The translations under genes were made by a program, and so were the position numbers. A stretch of 64,000 nucleotides of DNA from Campylobacter showae (GTDB lineage Bacteria; Campylobacterota; Campylobacteria; Campylobacterales; Campylobacteraceae): NCBI RefSeq assembly GCF_004803815.1, contig NZ_CP012544.1, forward strand, positions 1,054,001-1,118,000, written 5' to 3'. How positions within the stretch are numbered: position 1 is the first letter of the stretch; each line of letters starts with the position of its first letter. This document shows positions 16,974 through 26,036 of this stretch, piece after piece. Under the pieces are notes generated by a model, which did no database searches, was not told the origin of the DNA, and saw only the letters and a program-made list of their open reading frames with translations.

Positions 16974-18551
16974 ATTATTTAAAATATCTATGATAGCCGC
17001 AATATCGTTAACATCAGCATATGGCAATGGTTGTGAAAAAGGGTTTTTAATCTTAAAATTAATGAACAAGTTTCAGTTCAAGAGGTGTTGACGCAACTAT
17101 CCGATATGTGTCATTTTAGTGTTGTTACAAAAGATCAATTTGCTAAAGACGCCATAAGCGAACCTCTTTTTGGAATCAATATAAAAGATAAAACATTGAA
17201 TGAAATTTTTAGCCTTTTGCTCTCCGAAAAAGATATGAGCTATACCTTTTCTCAGGATATACTAAAAATTTCGTCTCTCCAGACTAAAACATTTAAGATT
17301 GATTATATAACATCTGTAAGGGAAGGAACCGCTATAACAAAAGCTTCTGTTGATTCTGCCCCAATAGAAGTAGGAGAGAGAGAAGAAGATAGTGGATCTA
17401 CAGATATTACTAAAGGCGGCGGCAAGCTTGATAATATTATAAGGACAGTTGAAAAGTTTGATTTTTGGGAAAAATTAGATACTGAAATTAAAGCGATACT
17501 AAACAATACTACAGAAAGTATCGTTGCGCCGGATCCTATCATCAATGCCAATGCGGGTTTAGTCACTGTAACCGGCACAGCAGCACAGCTTAGAAGAGTT
17601 TCTGAATACATTAAAGATATTCAAGAAAGACTTAAAAAACAAGTAGTCATAGACGTATCTATAATATCCGTAGAGCTTGCCAATAGTTACACAAAAGGTG
17701 TTGACTGGAGTAAATTTAATATAGGTTTTAAAACCGGATTATACAATCGTACGGTCGTAACTGGCGTAACTGAAACAGTAGGACAAGACGCTGCTGGAAA
17801 TCCTACGACCACTTTAAGTAGAACATATGGACTAATTCCGGCAAACGACCTATTTTGGTCAAATAGAGGAAACGGTCTTGGCGGTGGTTTTTCTCAAAGC
17901 ATGAATTTGATTGCAGGTTTTAATTTTAATTTAGACGGCGTTTTAAATTTTCTAGAAACAAATGGGAGAACAAAAGTTGTTTCAAGCCCAAAAATTACAA
18001 CTTTAAATAATCAACAGGCCCTAATTTCCGTGGGAGATAATGTAAACTATAGAGTTCAGGAAGAAAGCCAAAACAATAACGCTTTAAATGGTAAAACCAC
18101 TATAACCTATAAGCAATATTCTGTTTTTATAGGAATTTTGCTTAACATTTTACCAGAGGTTTCAGACGATAATAAGATTATGCTCCGTATTAATCCATCT
18201 CTTAGCAGCTTCAAATACAATGAAGATGATGTTAGACAAAGCACAACCATAAGAGAAATCGCACCAGATACTATACAAAAAAAGCTTTCTACTGTTGTGC
18301 AGGTAAATAGCGGTGATACAATCGTTTTAGGTGGGCTTATAGCTCAGTCTAAAGGCAAGGAAAATACAAAGGTACCATTCTTGGGAGACATCCCTGTGCT
18401 TGGACATGCATTTAAAAGCACAAAAGATAATCTTAGGACAACAGAACTTGTATTTATCATAACCCCAAGAATAGTTGACACATCAAATGCTACACCAATC
18501 AATCAGTCTCTTAAAGATTTAGGTTTTTCGAGGTCAACGTATGAGCAATAA
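16951..18551 (+). pseudogene. ctsD: Type II/IV secretin (CtsD-like), split by a one-base frameshift after the signal peptide
   Basis: The outer-membrane channel of the DNA-uptake machine. The C-terminal secretin domain is clear in the frame 17085-18551: V-V-S-S-P-K-I-T-T-L-N-N-Q, V-N-S-G-D-T-I-V-L-G-G-L-I and V-P-F-L-G-D-I-P-V-L-G-H. N1/NolW-type domains come before it. The expected signal peptide (M-S-L-S-K-L-N-K-L-F-K-I-S-M-I-A-A-I, then S-L-T-S-A-Y-G) is encoded from the ATG at 16951 in a different frame, which stops at 17089-17091. The two frames meet at A5-G3-T5 (17036-17048); adding one A joins them as C-E-K-R-V-F-N-L-K-I-N-E-Q. As read, only a protein starting internally (GTG 17085) without signal peptide could be made. 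Sequencing error, slippage or phase variation remain possible. Confidence 0.75.
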
Positions 18552-19362
18552 ATATACTACTTTAAAAAATATATTTATTGATGTAGCACAAGAAAATAAC
18601 TACATAAATTTAGATAAGTCTATTATTGCATATAAAAAAATTTTAGATTTGTTGCAAAAGCCTGCCAAGTTAATTTTATTTTACGGCAAGCCTGGGTGTG
18701 GAAAAACATTCTTGCTAAAAAAAATTGTCAGCGATCTTAAAGATCGTAGTGACATTATTTTTTTTCCATATCCCTTTTTCAATGAATCAGAATTTGTAAA
18801 ATCATTGTATGAAGGTATTTTTAGAAAAGAATCTCAGGAAAAAATTGAAAGCTATGAGCAGTTTATTAAAATATACGAAGCTAAAATCGAAGATAGTCAA
18901 GATAAAAAACCAGTAATAGTTATTCTTGACGAGTCACAGCTTTATCCTGAGATTTTACTAGAAAAAATTCGTATAATGTCAGATAGCGGTCTATTTAAAT
19001 TTGTTTTTGCCACGCACGAAACGATTGATAAAGATGTACTATCGAGAGATTACTTTAAGTCAAGAGTTTGGGAAAGTATAGAGATGGGCTCTATTGATAC
19101 AGAGGAGATGAAAGTTTATTTGGAAAATAAGTTACAAAATAGTCAGTTTTTCTATATTTTTTTAAAATTTACCGAAGAACAATTTCGTCTTCTAAATGAA
19201 TTAAGCCAGGGAAATTTAAGAATGCTAAATAAATTAATGTTTAATATTTTTGAACTTTACGAATATTTTGATGCAAATCAACCAACTATAATAGGCGGTG
19301 ACAAAATGGTAACAAAAATTTTAGAGATGGCAGCCATCAAATCGGAGCTTATAGATGCTTGA
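18541..19362 (+). CDS. ctsP: GspA/ExeA-like AAA ATPase of the competence operon (CtsP-like)
   Basis: A 273-residue P-loop ATPase with Walker A Y-G-K-P-G-C-G-K-T-F-L-L-K-K (about residues 42-55) and Walker B V-I-V-I-L-D-E-S-Q (about 121-129), followed by a C-terminal helical lid. It resembles the AAA domain of ExeA/GspA but lacks their membrane and peptidoglycan-binding parts. In C. jejuni an ATP/GTP-binding protein at this operon position, CtsP, is required for transformation. It overlaps the secretin frame by 11 bases and the next gene by 8. Confidence 0.7.
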   Translation: MSNKYTTLKNIFIDVAQENNYINLDKSIIAYKKILDLLQKPAKLILFYGKPGCGKTFLLKKIVSDLKDRSDIIFFPYPFFNESEFVKSLYEGIFRKESQEKIESYEQFIKIYEAKIEDSQDKKPVIVILDESQLYPEILLEKIRIMSDSGLFKFVFATHETIDKDVLSRDYFKSRVWESIEMGSIDTEEMKVYLENKLQNSQFFYIFLKFTEEQFRLLNELSQGNLRMLNKLMFNIFELYEYFDANQPTIIGGDKMVTKILEMAAIKSELIDA

Positions 19363-20242
19363 AACATATGAGATATTGGAGCTAGAAAGGCGATGGAGAG
19401 CCTACGACAAAAAGAGAAAAGAGTTTAAGTTTTCGGATAAAAAAAACTATATATATGCTATTTCAGCTGTTTTAGCTATATCTGTTTCTGTGTCATCGCT
19501 TACTTTTTATTTATTAAAAGATTCACTAATAAATAATACAAATAATACAACAATTAGTAATGATACCAGGGAAAATAGTCAAAAGATTATAAAACATTCT
19601 GAAAATGTTGAGCCTGAGCAGAAAATCGATCCAAGTAATAATACCTTGCTAAATTCTGACAATTTTGGCGGAACAGAAAACACGCAAAACACGCAAAATA
19701 ATAGCATTGCAAACGAAGATATCTCAGATAATATAAATACAGAAATTCAGCAACACGGCTGGGTTAATGCAAGCGATATACAGCAGATTAGTAATGCCCA
19801 AAAAAATATTGGCGGCAGACAAGTTGCGGTAAAAACGCCAACGGAAGAAGTAATAAATTTTGATTCTGAAAAACACATACCCGCAAAGAGTATTGGTGGC
19901 TTGCAAAATATAAACAAATTCCAAATACAATCTTCTGGTTCTGAAGTTTCGGTAGATGAATTAACAGCAAAATTTGAAAAATCAAATAGCTCTGACATTG
20001 CACTACTTATTGCAAGAAGATACTATGATGTTAAGGACTATAAAAATAGTGAAAAATGGGCGTTGATAGCAAATGAGCTTGATAGCAATAATGAAGAGAG
20101 CTGGATAATATTTGCAAAGTCAAAATATAACCTAAAGCAAAAAGATGATGCTATAAGTGTTCTTAAGATATATAACGATAAGGCAAATTCTGCAAATATC
20201 GAGGATCTAATGAGACAAATAGAAGACGATACAGCTTTATAG
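19355..20242 (+). CDS. Single-pass membrane protein with Asn/Ser/Thr-rich linker and TPR-like C-terminus
   Basis: A 295-residue protein: a basic cytoplasmic N-terminus (about 1-28), a transmembrane helix (Y-A-I-S-A-V-L-A-I-S-V-S-V-S-S-L-T-F-Y-L, about 29-48), a long Asn/Gln/Thr-rich linker (50-180) and about 90 C-terminal residues of paired helices that look like tetratricopeptide repeats (A-L-L-I-A-R-R-Y-Y-D-V-K-D-Y-K-N-S-E-K and the following repeat). Its place beside the ExeA-like ATPase parallels the GspA-GspB pair that helps secretins assemble. A gene of unknown function occupies this place in the C. jejuni cts operon. Confidence 0.55.
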   Translation: MLETYEILELERRWRAYDKKRKEFKFSDKKNYIYAISAVLAISVSVSSLTFYLLKDSLINNTNNTTISNDTRENSQKIIKHSENVEPEQKIDPSNNTLLNSDNFGGTENTQNTQNNSIANEDISDNINTEIQQHGWVNASDIQQISNAQKNIGGRQVAVKTPTEEVINFDSEKHIPAKSIGGLQNINKFQIQSSGSEVSVDELTAKFEKSNSSDIALLIARRYYDVKDYKNSEKWALIANELDSNNEESWIIFAKSKYNLKQKDDAISVLKIYNDKANSANIEDLMRQIEDDTAL

Positions 20243-20282
20243 AATAAAAGCATTATTATTTAATAAAGAGTAAAGGTATTTA

Positions 20283-22040
20283 ATGAATAAATTTTATGAA
20301 CTTTTTATGGCGACCATCTTAAAAAATAATTTAATAACTGATATCCAACATCAAAATATATTGTCTTTATTAAAGGCAAACACGGATTTTGAACATGCGC
20401 TACAACAGGAAGTACCAAATTTTTCAACAAAATATATATATGATGTTCTTAGTGAACTATACAGAAGACAGCGTATTACAATTAATGAAATAACTGAAAA
20501 TTTTGTAATAAATTTAAGAAATTTTTTAGAATACATTGCAAATAAATTTAAGCTTGAATATGTTGATTTAGATGATATTGATATAGACTATAAACTTTGT
20601 GAAAAAGCTCCTTTAAATCATTTAAAAACCTATAGTGCTCTACCTATTAAGGAAGATGAAATTGCCGTTTATGTTGCTTTTAAAAACCCATTTGACATGT
20701 CTGCGCAAGATAGACTGCAATCTATTTTTAATAGAAAGCTCTTAAAAATAGTTATAACCGATCCATCCAAAATAGATAAATATTTAAGTAAAATAGAACT
20801 AAATGATAGTGTAAAAGGCATAGTTACTGAGATCAGAAAGGAGCTATCCTCTACTGCGGTAGTAGGCGGGAATGCAAATGAAAATAGCTCAGGTATACTT
20901 AAGTTAATTGAAGTGATTTTAAGAACTTCAATAGTAAGTCGCGCAAGCGATATACATATCGAAGCTACTACAACAAACTGTGTCGTGCGAGGCAGGATCG
21001 ACGGCATGTTGGCTGAGCTTTTTATTTTTGACAAAGACCTTTTTCCACCCCTGGTATCGCGCATGAAGCTACTGTCGAATATGGATATAGCAGAGCGAAG
21101 AAAGCCGCAGGACGGTCGTTTTTCGGCTCAGGTAGCCGGCAAAGAGTATGATTTTCGTATTTCAACATTGCCTATACTACACGGTGAAAGCATAGTTTTG
21201 CGTATTTTGGATAAATCAAAAGTTCTAATTAGTCTTGAAAATTTAGGTATGCATCCAAGTACTTTTGATAAATTTAACAAAGCAATGAAAGCACCTTACG
21301 GCATTATATTAGTGACGGGGCCAACTGGGTCCGGTAAAACGACAACTCTTTATGCTGCATTAAATGATATAAAAAGTGTAGAGACAAAAATAATAACCGT
21401 CGAAGATCCAGTAGAGTATCAGCTAAATATGATCCAGCAAGTCCATGTAAATGAAAAAGTCGGACTTACCTTTGCTTCAGCTCTTCGATCCATTTTAAGG
21501 CAAGACCCAGACATCATAATGATAGGCGAGATCAGAGATCAAGAGACTCTTCGTATAGCTATCCAAGCTGCACTTACCGGTCACTTGGTATTTTCGACGC
21601 TTCACACAAATGATGCAATAAGCGCCGTCACCAGAATCGCCGATATGGGAATAGAGCCGTATTTAATTAGCGGTGCATTGGTGGCGATAGAGGCCCAAAG
21701 GCTTGTTAGAAAACTATGTCCAAACTGCAAACAAAAAACCGTTTTGCCGCCAAATTTACATGAACAATTTCAAGACTTCTTGCCGCAAGATTATCAGTTT
21801 TATAAACATGTCGGTTGCGATCAATGTTCTCAAACGGGCTATGTAGGGCGAGAGATGATAAGCGAAGTTTTACCGATAAGCGATAGAATTTCAGCGATGA
21901 TAGCAAATGGTACTACAAAAGAGGAAATAAAAAAAGTAGCATACGAAGAGCATTTTATAGATATGTTTAAAGATGGTATTATTAGAGCCGCAAGGGGCGT
22001 AACAACGATAGATGAAGTATTTAGGGTAGCTAAGGTATGA
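20283..22040 (+). CDS. ctsE: GspE/PilB-type secretion ATPase (CtsE)
   Basis: A 585-residue hexameric ATPase that powers the pilus-like fibre. The N-terminal GspE-N domain (about 60-180) precedes the core with R-A-S-D-I-H-I-E, Walker A G-P-T-G-S-G-K-T-T-T-L-Y, the Asp box T-V-E-D-P-V-E-Y, Walker B I-M-I-G-E-I-R-D and the His box T-G-H-L-V-F-S-T-L-H-T-N. The tetracysteine zinc site is C-P-N-C near residue 480 and C-D-Q-C about 30 residues later. It overlaps the next gene by 4 bases. In Campylobacter this family member is CtsE, required for DNA uptake. Confidence 0.88.
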   Translation: MNKFYELFMATILKNNLITDIQHQNILSLLKANTDFEHALQQEVPNFSTKYIYDVLSELYRRQRITINEITENFVINLRNFLEYIANKFKLEYVDLDDIDIDYKLCEKAPLNHLKTYSALPIKEDEIAVYVAFKNPFDMSAQDRLQSIFNRKLLKIVITDPSKIDKYLSKIELNDSVKGIVTEIRKELSSTAVVGGNANENSSGILKLIEVILRTSIVSRASDIHIEATTTNCVVRGRIDGMLAELFIFDKDLFPPLVSRMKLLSNMDIAERRKPQDGRFSAQVAGKEYDFRISTLPILHGESIVLRILDKSKVLISLENLGMHPSTFDKFNKAMKAPYGIILVTGPTGSGKTTTLYAALNDIKSVETKIITVEDPVEYQLNMIQQVHVNEKVGLTFASALRSILRQDPDIIMIGEIRDQETLRIAIQAALTGHLVFSTLHTNDAISAVTRIADMGIEPYLISGALVAIEAQRLVRKLCPNCKQKTVLPPNLHEQFQDFLPQDYQFYKHVGCDQCSQTGYVGREMISEVLPISDRISAMIANGTTKEEIKKVAYEEHFIDMFKDGIIRAARGVTTIDEVFRVAKV

Positions 22041-23284
22041 AATTTTTTGAAGTTGAGTATATGGCCAACGGTCGTCGCCAGAAGATGACCCTAAAAGCAA
22101 ACAACAGAAGCGAGGCGCAGGCCTTAGCAAAAACAAAAAAGGCCGGCGTAATAGTAAAAGTAGGAGAAACAAAAAGTACCCCGCTAGAAGAACAATTTGC
22201 TGACATGATAAGCAAGGTGTCGGTCCTTTTAGGCGGTTCAAAAATAAAAATAAATAATTTAATTGCAGCTTTTAGGCAATTAAGCGTTATGACAAATGCC
22301 GGAATTTCAATCCACGACAGCATCAAGGAAGTATCTAAATCAACAGAAGACAAAAGGCTTAAGGCCATATTTGCAACCCTAAACGATGATCTCAACCAAG
22401 GTCAAAGTCTAACCGATGCCATAACCAAATTTAAAGGCGAGCTTGGTGACGTAGTTATTGCTATGGTAAAGCTTGGCGAAAGCACAGGTAATATGTCCGA
22501 GTCGCTACATAAACTATCAGATATTCTACAGGAAGTTTGGGAAAATCAGAGGAAATTTAAAAAAGCTCTCAGATATCCGATTATAGTAATGTCTGCTATG
22601 GCGATAGCTTTTATTATACTGATGATATTTGTGGTTCCTCAATTTAGGGAGATATTTGAACAACTTGGCGCCAAACTGCCTCTTCCTACAATTATTCTTC
22701 TTTCTATTGAGAGTGCATTAAGCAATTACGGTTTATATATATTAGTCGGCTTTATAGCCACAATATACGCCATCAGATATTTATACAAAAGAAATGATGA
22801 TTTTAAATATAAATTTGATAAATTTATGCTAAAAGTTTATCTAATCAATAAAATTATATTCTACTCAACAATGAACAGATTTAATCTTATTTTTACCGAG
22901 CTTGTAAGAGCAGGTATTCCAATTGCCGATGCCCTTGAGACGGCAACTTTAACGGTAGAAAACCAAGACATACACGATAAGCTTGCCACAATCAAGATTG
23001 CTGTTCAAAGAGGCGTATCCTTGACAGAAGCTTTTCGAGATACTCAGCTTTACGAGAGTATGCTTATTCAGATGCTAAGCGCAGGCGAAAAAGGCGGTGC
23101 AATAGATACGATGCTTGAAAAAGTAACCGATTATTACAAAGCTAAATTTAGCGACCTGGTTGATAATATTTCAAGCTATGTGGAACCAATTATGCTTTTA
23201 TTTATGGCGGGTATGGTTATACTTTTGGCGCTTGGTATTTTTATGCCTATGTGGGATCTTGGAAATGCAGTTCAAGGACGATAA
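22037..23284 (+). CDS. ctsF: GspF/PilC-type inner-membrane platform protein (CtsF)
   Basis: A 415-residue polytopic protein with two T2SSF domains (about 72-195 and 275-400), each followed by hydrophobic segments. Conserved features include the F-R-Q-L-S-V-M-T-N-A-G-I start of domain 1 and the matching F-T-E-L-V-R-A-G-I-P in domain 2, then the L-S-A-G-E-K-G-G motif. It forms the platform that the GspE ATPase works on. It is the last gene of the AT-rich operon; base composition begins to rise after it. Confidence 0.88.
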   Translation: MKFFEVEYMANGRRQKMTLKANNRSEAQALAKTKKAGVIVKVGETKSTPLEEQFADMISKVSVLLGGSKIKINNLIAAFRQLSVMTNAGISIHDSIKEVSKSTEDKRLKAIFATLNDDLNQGQSLTDAITKFKGELGDVVIAMVKLGESTGNMSESLHKLSDILQEVWENQRKFKKALRYPIIVMSAMAIAFIILMIFVVPQFREIFEQLGAKLPLPTIILLSIESALSNYGLYILVGFIATIYAIRYLYKRNDDFKYKFDKFMLKVYLINKIIFYSTMNRFNLIFTELVRAGIPIADALETATLTVENQDIHDKLATIKIAVQRGVSLTEAFRDTQLYESMLIQMLSAGEKGGAIDTMLEKVTDYYKAKFSDLVDNISSYVEPIMLLFMAGMVILLALGIFMPMWDLGNAVQGR

Positions 23285-23308
23285 TTAAAACAACAATTAA
23301 GGAAAGAA

Positions 23309-23812
23309 ATGCAAAATAATTTACATGAACGTCAAGTTAGTGCAGATGCGTTTTTAGTTTCAAAAACCGATACAAAGGGAAAAATAACTTATTGCAATAT
23401 CCCTTTTGCTCAAATAGTCGGCGCAAAAGGCAATGAGTTGATCGGGAAACCGCATAATATCGTGAGGCATCCAGATATGCCGCGCGTTGTTTTTAAAATT
23501 TTATGGGAGTACGTAAAAAATAAAAAAGAGGTTTTTGCCTATGTTAAAAACAAGAGCTTTGACGGTTCATTTTACTGGGTATTTGCAAACGTTACCGCTT
23601 CTCTTGATCAAAACGGCAACATTATCGGTTATTATTCGGTTAGACGAAAGCCAAATCCAAAAGCCTTAGAAATCATTATCCCGCTTTACAGGCAGCTCTT
23701 GGAAGCTGAAAAGAGCGGCGGCATGGAAGCCTCATCTAAGCTTCTTGATAATATTTTAAAAGAAAAAAACAAGAGCTATGACGAGCTAATGAACGACTTA
23801 CAAAGATTATAA
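23309..23812 (+). CDS. PAS-domain signalling protein (CetB/Aer-like)
   Basis: A 167-residue protein made of one PAS domain of the Aer type: [12 protein letters not shown], then [10 protein letters not shown] (residues about 49-58), the motif typical of FAD-binding energy-taxis sensors. A short helical tail follows. In C. jejuni, CetB is such a free-standing PAS protein that signals through a partner chemoreceptor for energy taxis. The soluble chemoreceptor encoded 10 bases downstream is the obvious partner here. Flavin binding is inferred. Confidence 0.75.
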   Translation: MQNNLHERQVSADAFLVSKTDTKGKITYCNIPFAQIVGAKGNELIGKPHNIVRHPDMPRVVFKILWEYVKNKKEVFAYVKNKSFDGSFYWVFANVTASLDQNGNIIGYYSVRRKPNPKALEIIIPLYRQLLEAEKSGGMEASSKLLDNILKEKNKSYDELMNDLQRL

Positions 23813-23822
23813 AAGGAAAATC

Positions 23823-25085
23823 ATGTTTTTTAAAAAAGAAAAAGTAAATTACGATGAAATTTTAAATGTGGTCGAACAAGCTAGAAACGGCTTTTTGGAA
23901 CCTAGAATTTTACAAATAGATCCAAACTCTCAAATCGGCAAAATAGCACTTGGTATAAACGATTTGCTCGATCAAATCGAAGCCCTGCAAAGAGAGATGG
24001 GTACTTGCGTCAAATCGGCCGAAAGCGGGATAACTTATAGAAATATCTTCACAGAGGGTTTTCGCGGCCTTTTTAGAACCAACGCCATATCCATGAGCGA
24101 GGGCGTCGAGGGTATAAAAGCCGGGCAAAAAGGTAAAACCAGAGGCATACTCTCCGAAAAATTTAGCGAGCTCGGCAACGGAAACGACGGTATTTTAGAA
24201 GTACAAAACGACCTCAATCAAAGCATTAAAAATTTAACCCAAATTTCAACCATGGCGCAAGATACTTCGGTAAAGGCCAACGAAAGCATGTCGGCCGTAA
24301 GTGAACTTAGCCAAAATATGGGCAACCTAGAGCACCTTATCACAGAGTCTACCGAAGCTATTAAAAATTTAACCCACAGAACCGAGGAAATCTCATCGGT
24401 CGTAAATTTGATCAAAGATATCGCCGAGCAAACAAACCTACTCGCCCTTAACGCTGCTATCGAAGCGGCGCGTGCCGGCGAGCATGGGCGAGGCTTTGCC
24501 GTAGTCGCCGACGAAGTGCGAAAGCTTGCCGAAAATACGCAAAAAGCTACAAGCGAAATCGGCATAAACATCCAAACTCTGCAACAACAAACAAACGACC
24601 TAAACGACAATTCCAACAAAATCACGCAAATAGCGCAAGTAGCAAACGTGAGCGTGTCCAAATTTAGAGATGCTGTGAATGTATTTAGCCAAGGCGCGAT
24701 GCAAAGCGCAAAAATCTCAAAATACGTCGAACACAAAACCATCGGCATCATCGGCAAGATCAACCGAGTGACATATCTACAGACCGCATACGGAAACGTT
24801 ATTAACGAAAGAGGCGATGACGAAAATATGCAAAAACAAACGCAAAATTTAAATGCATGGTACGAGAGCGCGGCGGCATATTTTGCAAATTCAAAAAGCT
24901 TCGAGAAGGCAAGCGCTCCCGCAAAACAAATAAGCGATCTAGTAAAAGCTAACCTAGACGACTCAAAAAATGGTTACAATATGAACGATATCCAAAAATT
25001 CGTCGATAGATTCGCCAAAGCCAAACAAGCAAGCGGCGAGATCTTTAAGATAATAGACACGACGATAGAAGAAAGTGTAAAGTAA
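23823..25085 (+). CDS. Soluble methyl-accepting chemotaxis protein with CZB-like C-terminus
   Basis: A 420-residue chemoreceptor with no transmembrane segment. The signalling hairpin tip [22 protein letters not shown] (about residues 200-221) is perfect, and helical methylation-type regions flank it. The last 120 residues align by pattern with the chemoreceptor zinc-binding (CZB) domain: a His in [11 protein letters not shown], then L-N-A-W-Y where C-x-L-G-K-W-Y is expected. The Cys and the two later His ligands seem to be missing. With the upstream PAS gene it likely forms a split energy/redox-taxis receptor. Confidence 0.8.
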   Translation: MFFKKEKVNYDEILNVVEQARNGFLEPRILQIDPNSQIGKIALGINDLLDQIEALQREMGTCVKSAESGITYRNIFTEGFRGLFRTNAISMSEGVEGIKAGQKGKTRGILSEKFSELGNGNDGILEVQNDLNQSIKNLTQISTMAQDTSVKANESMSAVSELSQNMGNLEHLITESTEAIKNLTHRTEEISSVVNLIKDIAEQTNLLALNAAIEAARAGEHGRGFAVVADEVRKLAENTQKATSEIGINIQTLQQQTNDLNDNSNKITQIAQVANVSVSKFRDAVNVFSQGAMQSAKISKYVEHKTIGIIGKINRVTYLQTAYGNVINERGDDENMQKQTQNLNAWYESAAAYFANSKSFEKASAPAKQISDLVKANLDDSKNGYNMNDIQKFVDRFAKAKQASGEIFKIIDTTIEESVK

Positions 25086-25094
25086 TGTTATACG

Positions 25095-25126
25095 AAATTT
25101 GAGCTAAAAACATTTGGCTCAAATTT
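25095..25126 (+). terminator. Terminator hairpin after the chemoreceptor gene
   Basis: AAATTTGAGC (25095-25104) pairs perfectly with GCTCAAATTT (25117-25126) around a 12-base loop; TTGCTCTTTT follows. It ends the PAS-chemoreceptor unit 9 bases after the stop. Confidence 0.6.
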
Positions 25127-25468
25127 TGCTCTTTTGCATTACTTTAAACCAAAAAATCCATTCTATAAAATTTTGCCAAAACCCATTTTTGAAAGCTTTA
25201 CATCGTCAAAAACTCTAGAGCAAATTTGAACCCTCTATAAACACAATTAGCTTCAGCAAAATTTATACTAGGTATTGCAAACTTAGCAAATTTACTTCGC
25301 GCCAATCACAAGACGCATGTTGCAAGCTCTCCAAATTTGACTGAAACACAGCAATCATTTGCCGTATTGCTTCAAATTTCATAAAGTCAAACCAACTTAA
25401 AGCCAGCCTGCCCTCACCTCAAATTTGACCAAATCCCAAAGCAAATTCGGTCAAATTTAAATGCAAAT
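25127..25468. other. Convergent intergenic region, no gene seen
   Basis: About 340 bases between the chemoreceptor and the minus-strand yqeY-like gene. It contains many AAATTT words, several as TCAAATTTG, and no supported open frame or RNA gene. Confidence 0.55.
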
Positions 25469-25906
25469 TTAGCCCAGCAGCCTTTTTGCACACTCGCTTA
25501 TACTCTTGCCGTCGCTTCTAGCGCCGATTTTTTCTTTGGCTGCTTTCATCACCGCACCGATATTTGCGCCCTCGCCAAGGCTAGCGATGATCGCTTTTAT
25601 CTGGGTTTCTAGCTCGTCTGCGCTTAGTTGCTTTGGCAAATAGCCGTTTATGATATCGATCTCTTTTTGCTCGTTTTGCGCTAGATCGTCCCTGCCGCCG
25701 TTTTTATACTGCTCGATAGAGTCCATGCGGCGTTTGATCTGGGTTTGTAGGATCGGTAGCACCTTTTCGTCGGTCATTTCGGCGCGCTCATCGACTTCGA
25801 CTTGCTTGATGACCGAGTTTATGAGCCTTAGCGTGTCGCGGCGAAAGTTATCTTTTTCTTTCATCGCAGTCTTGATGTCCTCTAAAATTTGCTCTCTAAT
25901 CGTCAT
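25469..25906 (-). CDS. GatB/YqeY domain protein
   Basis: A 145-residue YqeY family protein: M-T-I-R-E-Q-I-L-E-D-I-K start, L-R-L-I-N-S-V-I-K (about 27-35), the Y-L-P-K-Q-L motif (about 90-95) and the C-terminal G-R-S/A-R-S-D-G-K. It corresponds to the tRNA-binding tail domain of the GatB amidotransferase subunit, but as a free protein its role is not settled. The ribosome binding site AAAGGAGAAAAA is on the minus strand just upstream of the ATG. Confidence 0.85.
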   Translation of the reverse strand: MTIREQILEDIKTAMKEKDNFRRDTLRLINSVIKQVEVDERAEMTDEKVLPILQTQIKRRMDSIEQYKNGGRDDLAQNEQKEIDIINGYLPKQLSADELETQIKAIIASLGEGANIGAVMKAAKEKIGARSDGKSISECAKRLLG

Positions 25907-26003
25907 TTTTTCTCCTTTAAATTTAAGTAGGCAAATTATAACGAAGCTAAAATTTAAAGCTAATAAAACCGCCTAAATTTGGCTTGCTTAAGAAAAATAT
26001 AGT

Positions 26004-26009
26004 TATAAT
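26004..26009 (+). promoter_or_regulatory. Probable promoter -10 of the phosphate transporter gene
   Basis: A perfect TATAAT 28 bases upstream of the TTG start, with AAAAGG at 26025-26030 as ribosome binding site. No clear Pho box was recognised. Confidence 0.5.
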
Positions 26010-26036
26010 TAGCCATTAATTTTTAAAAGGACTTGC

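Noticed and set aside
16951-17091. Programmed frameshifting in the secretin gene
   Set aside because: A5-G3-T5 is a weak slippery site and no stimulatory hairpin or internal Shine-Dalgarno is apparent. A simple indel is a better reading, though not excluded.
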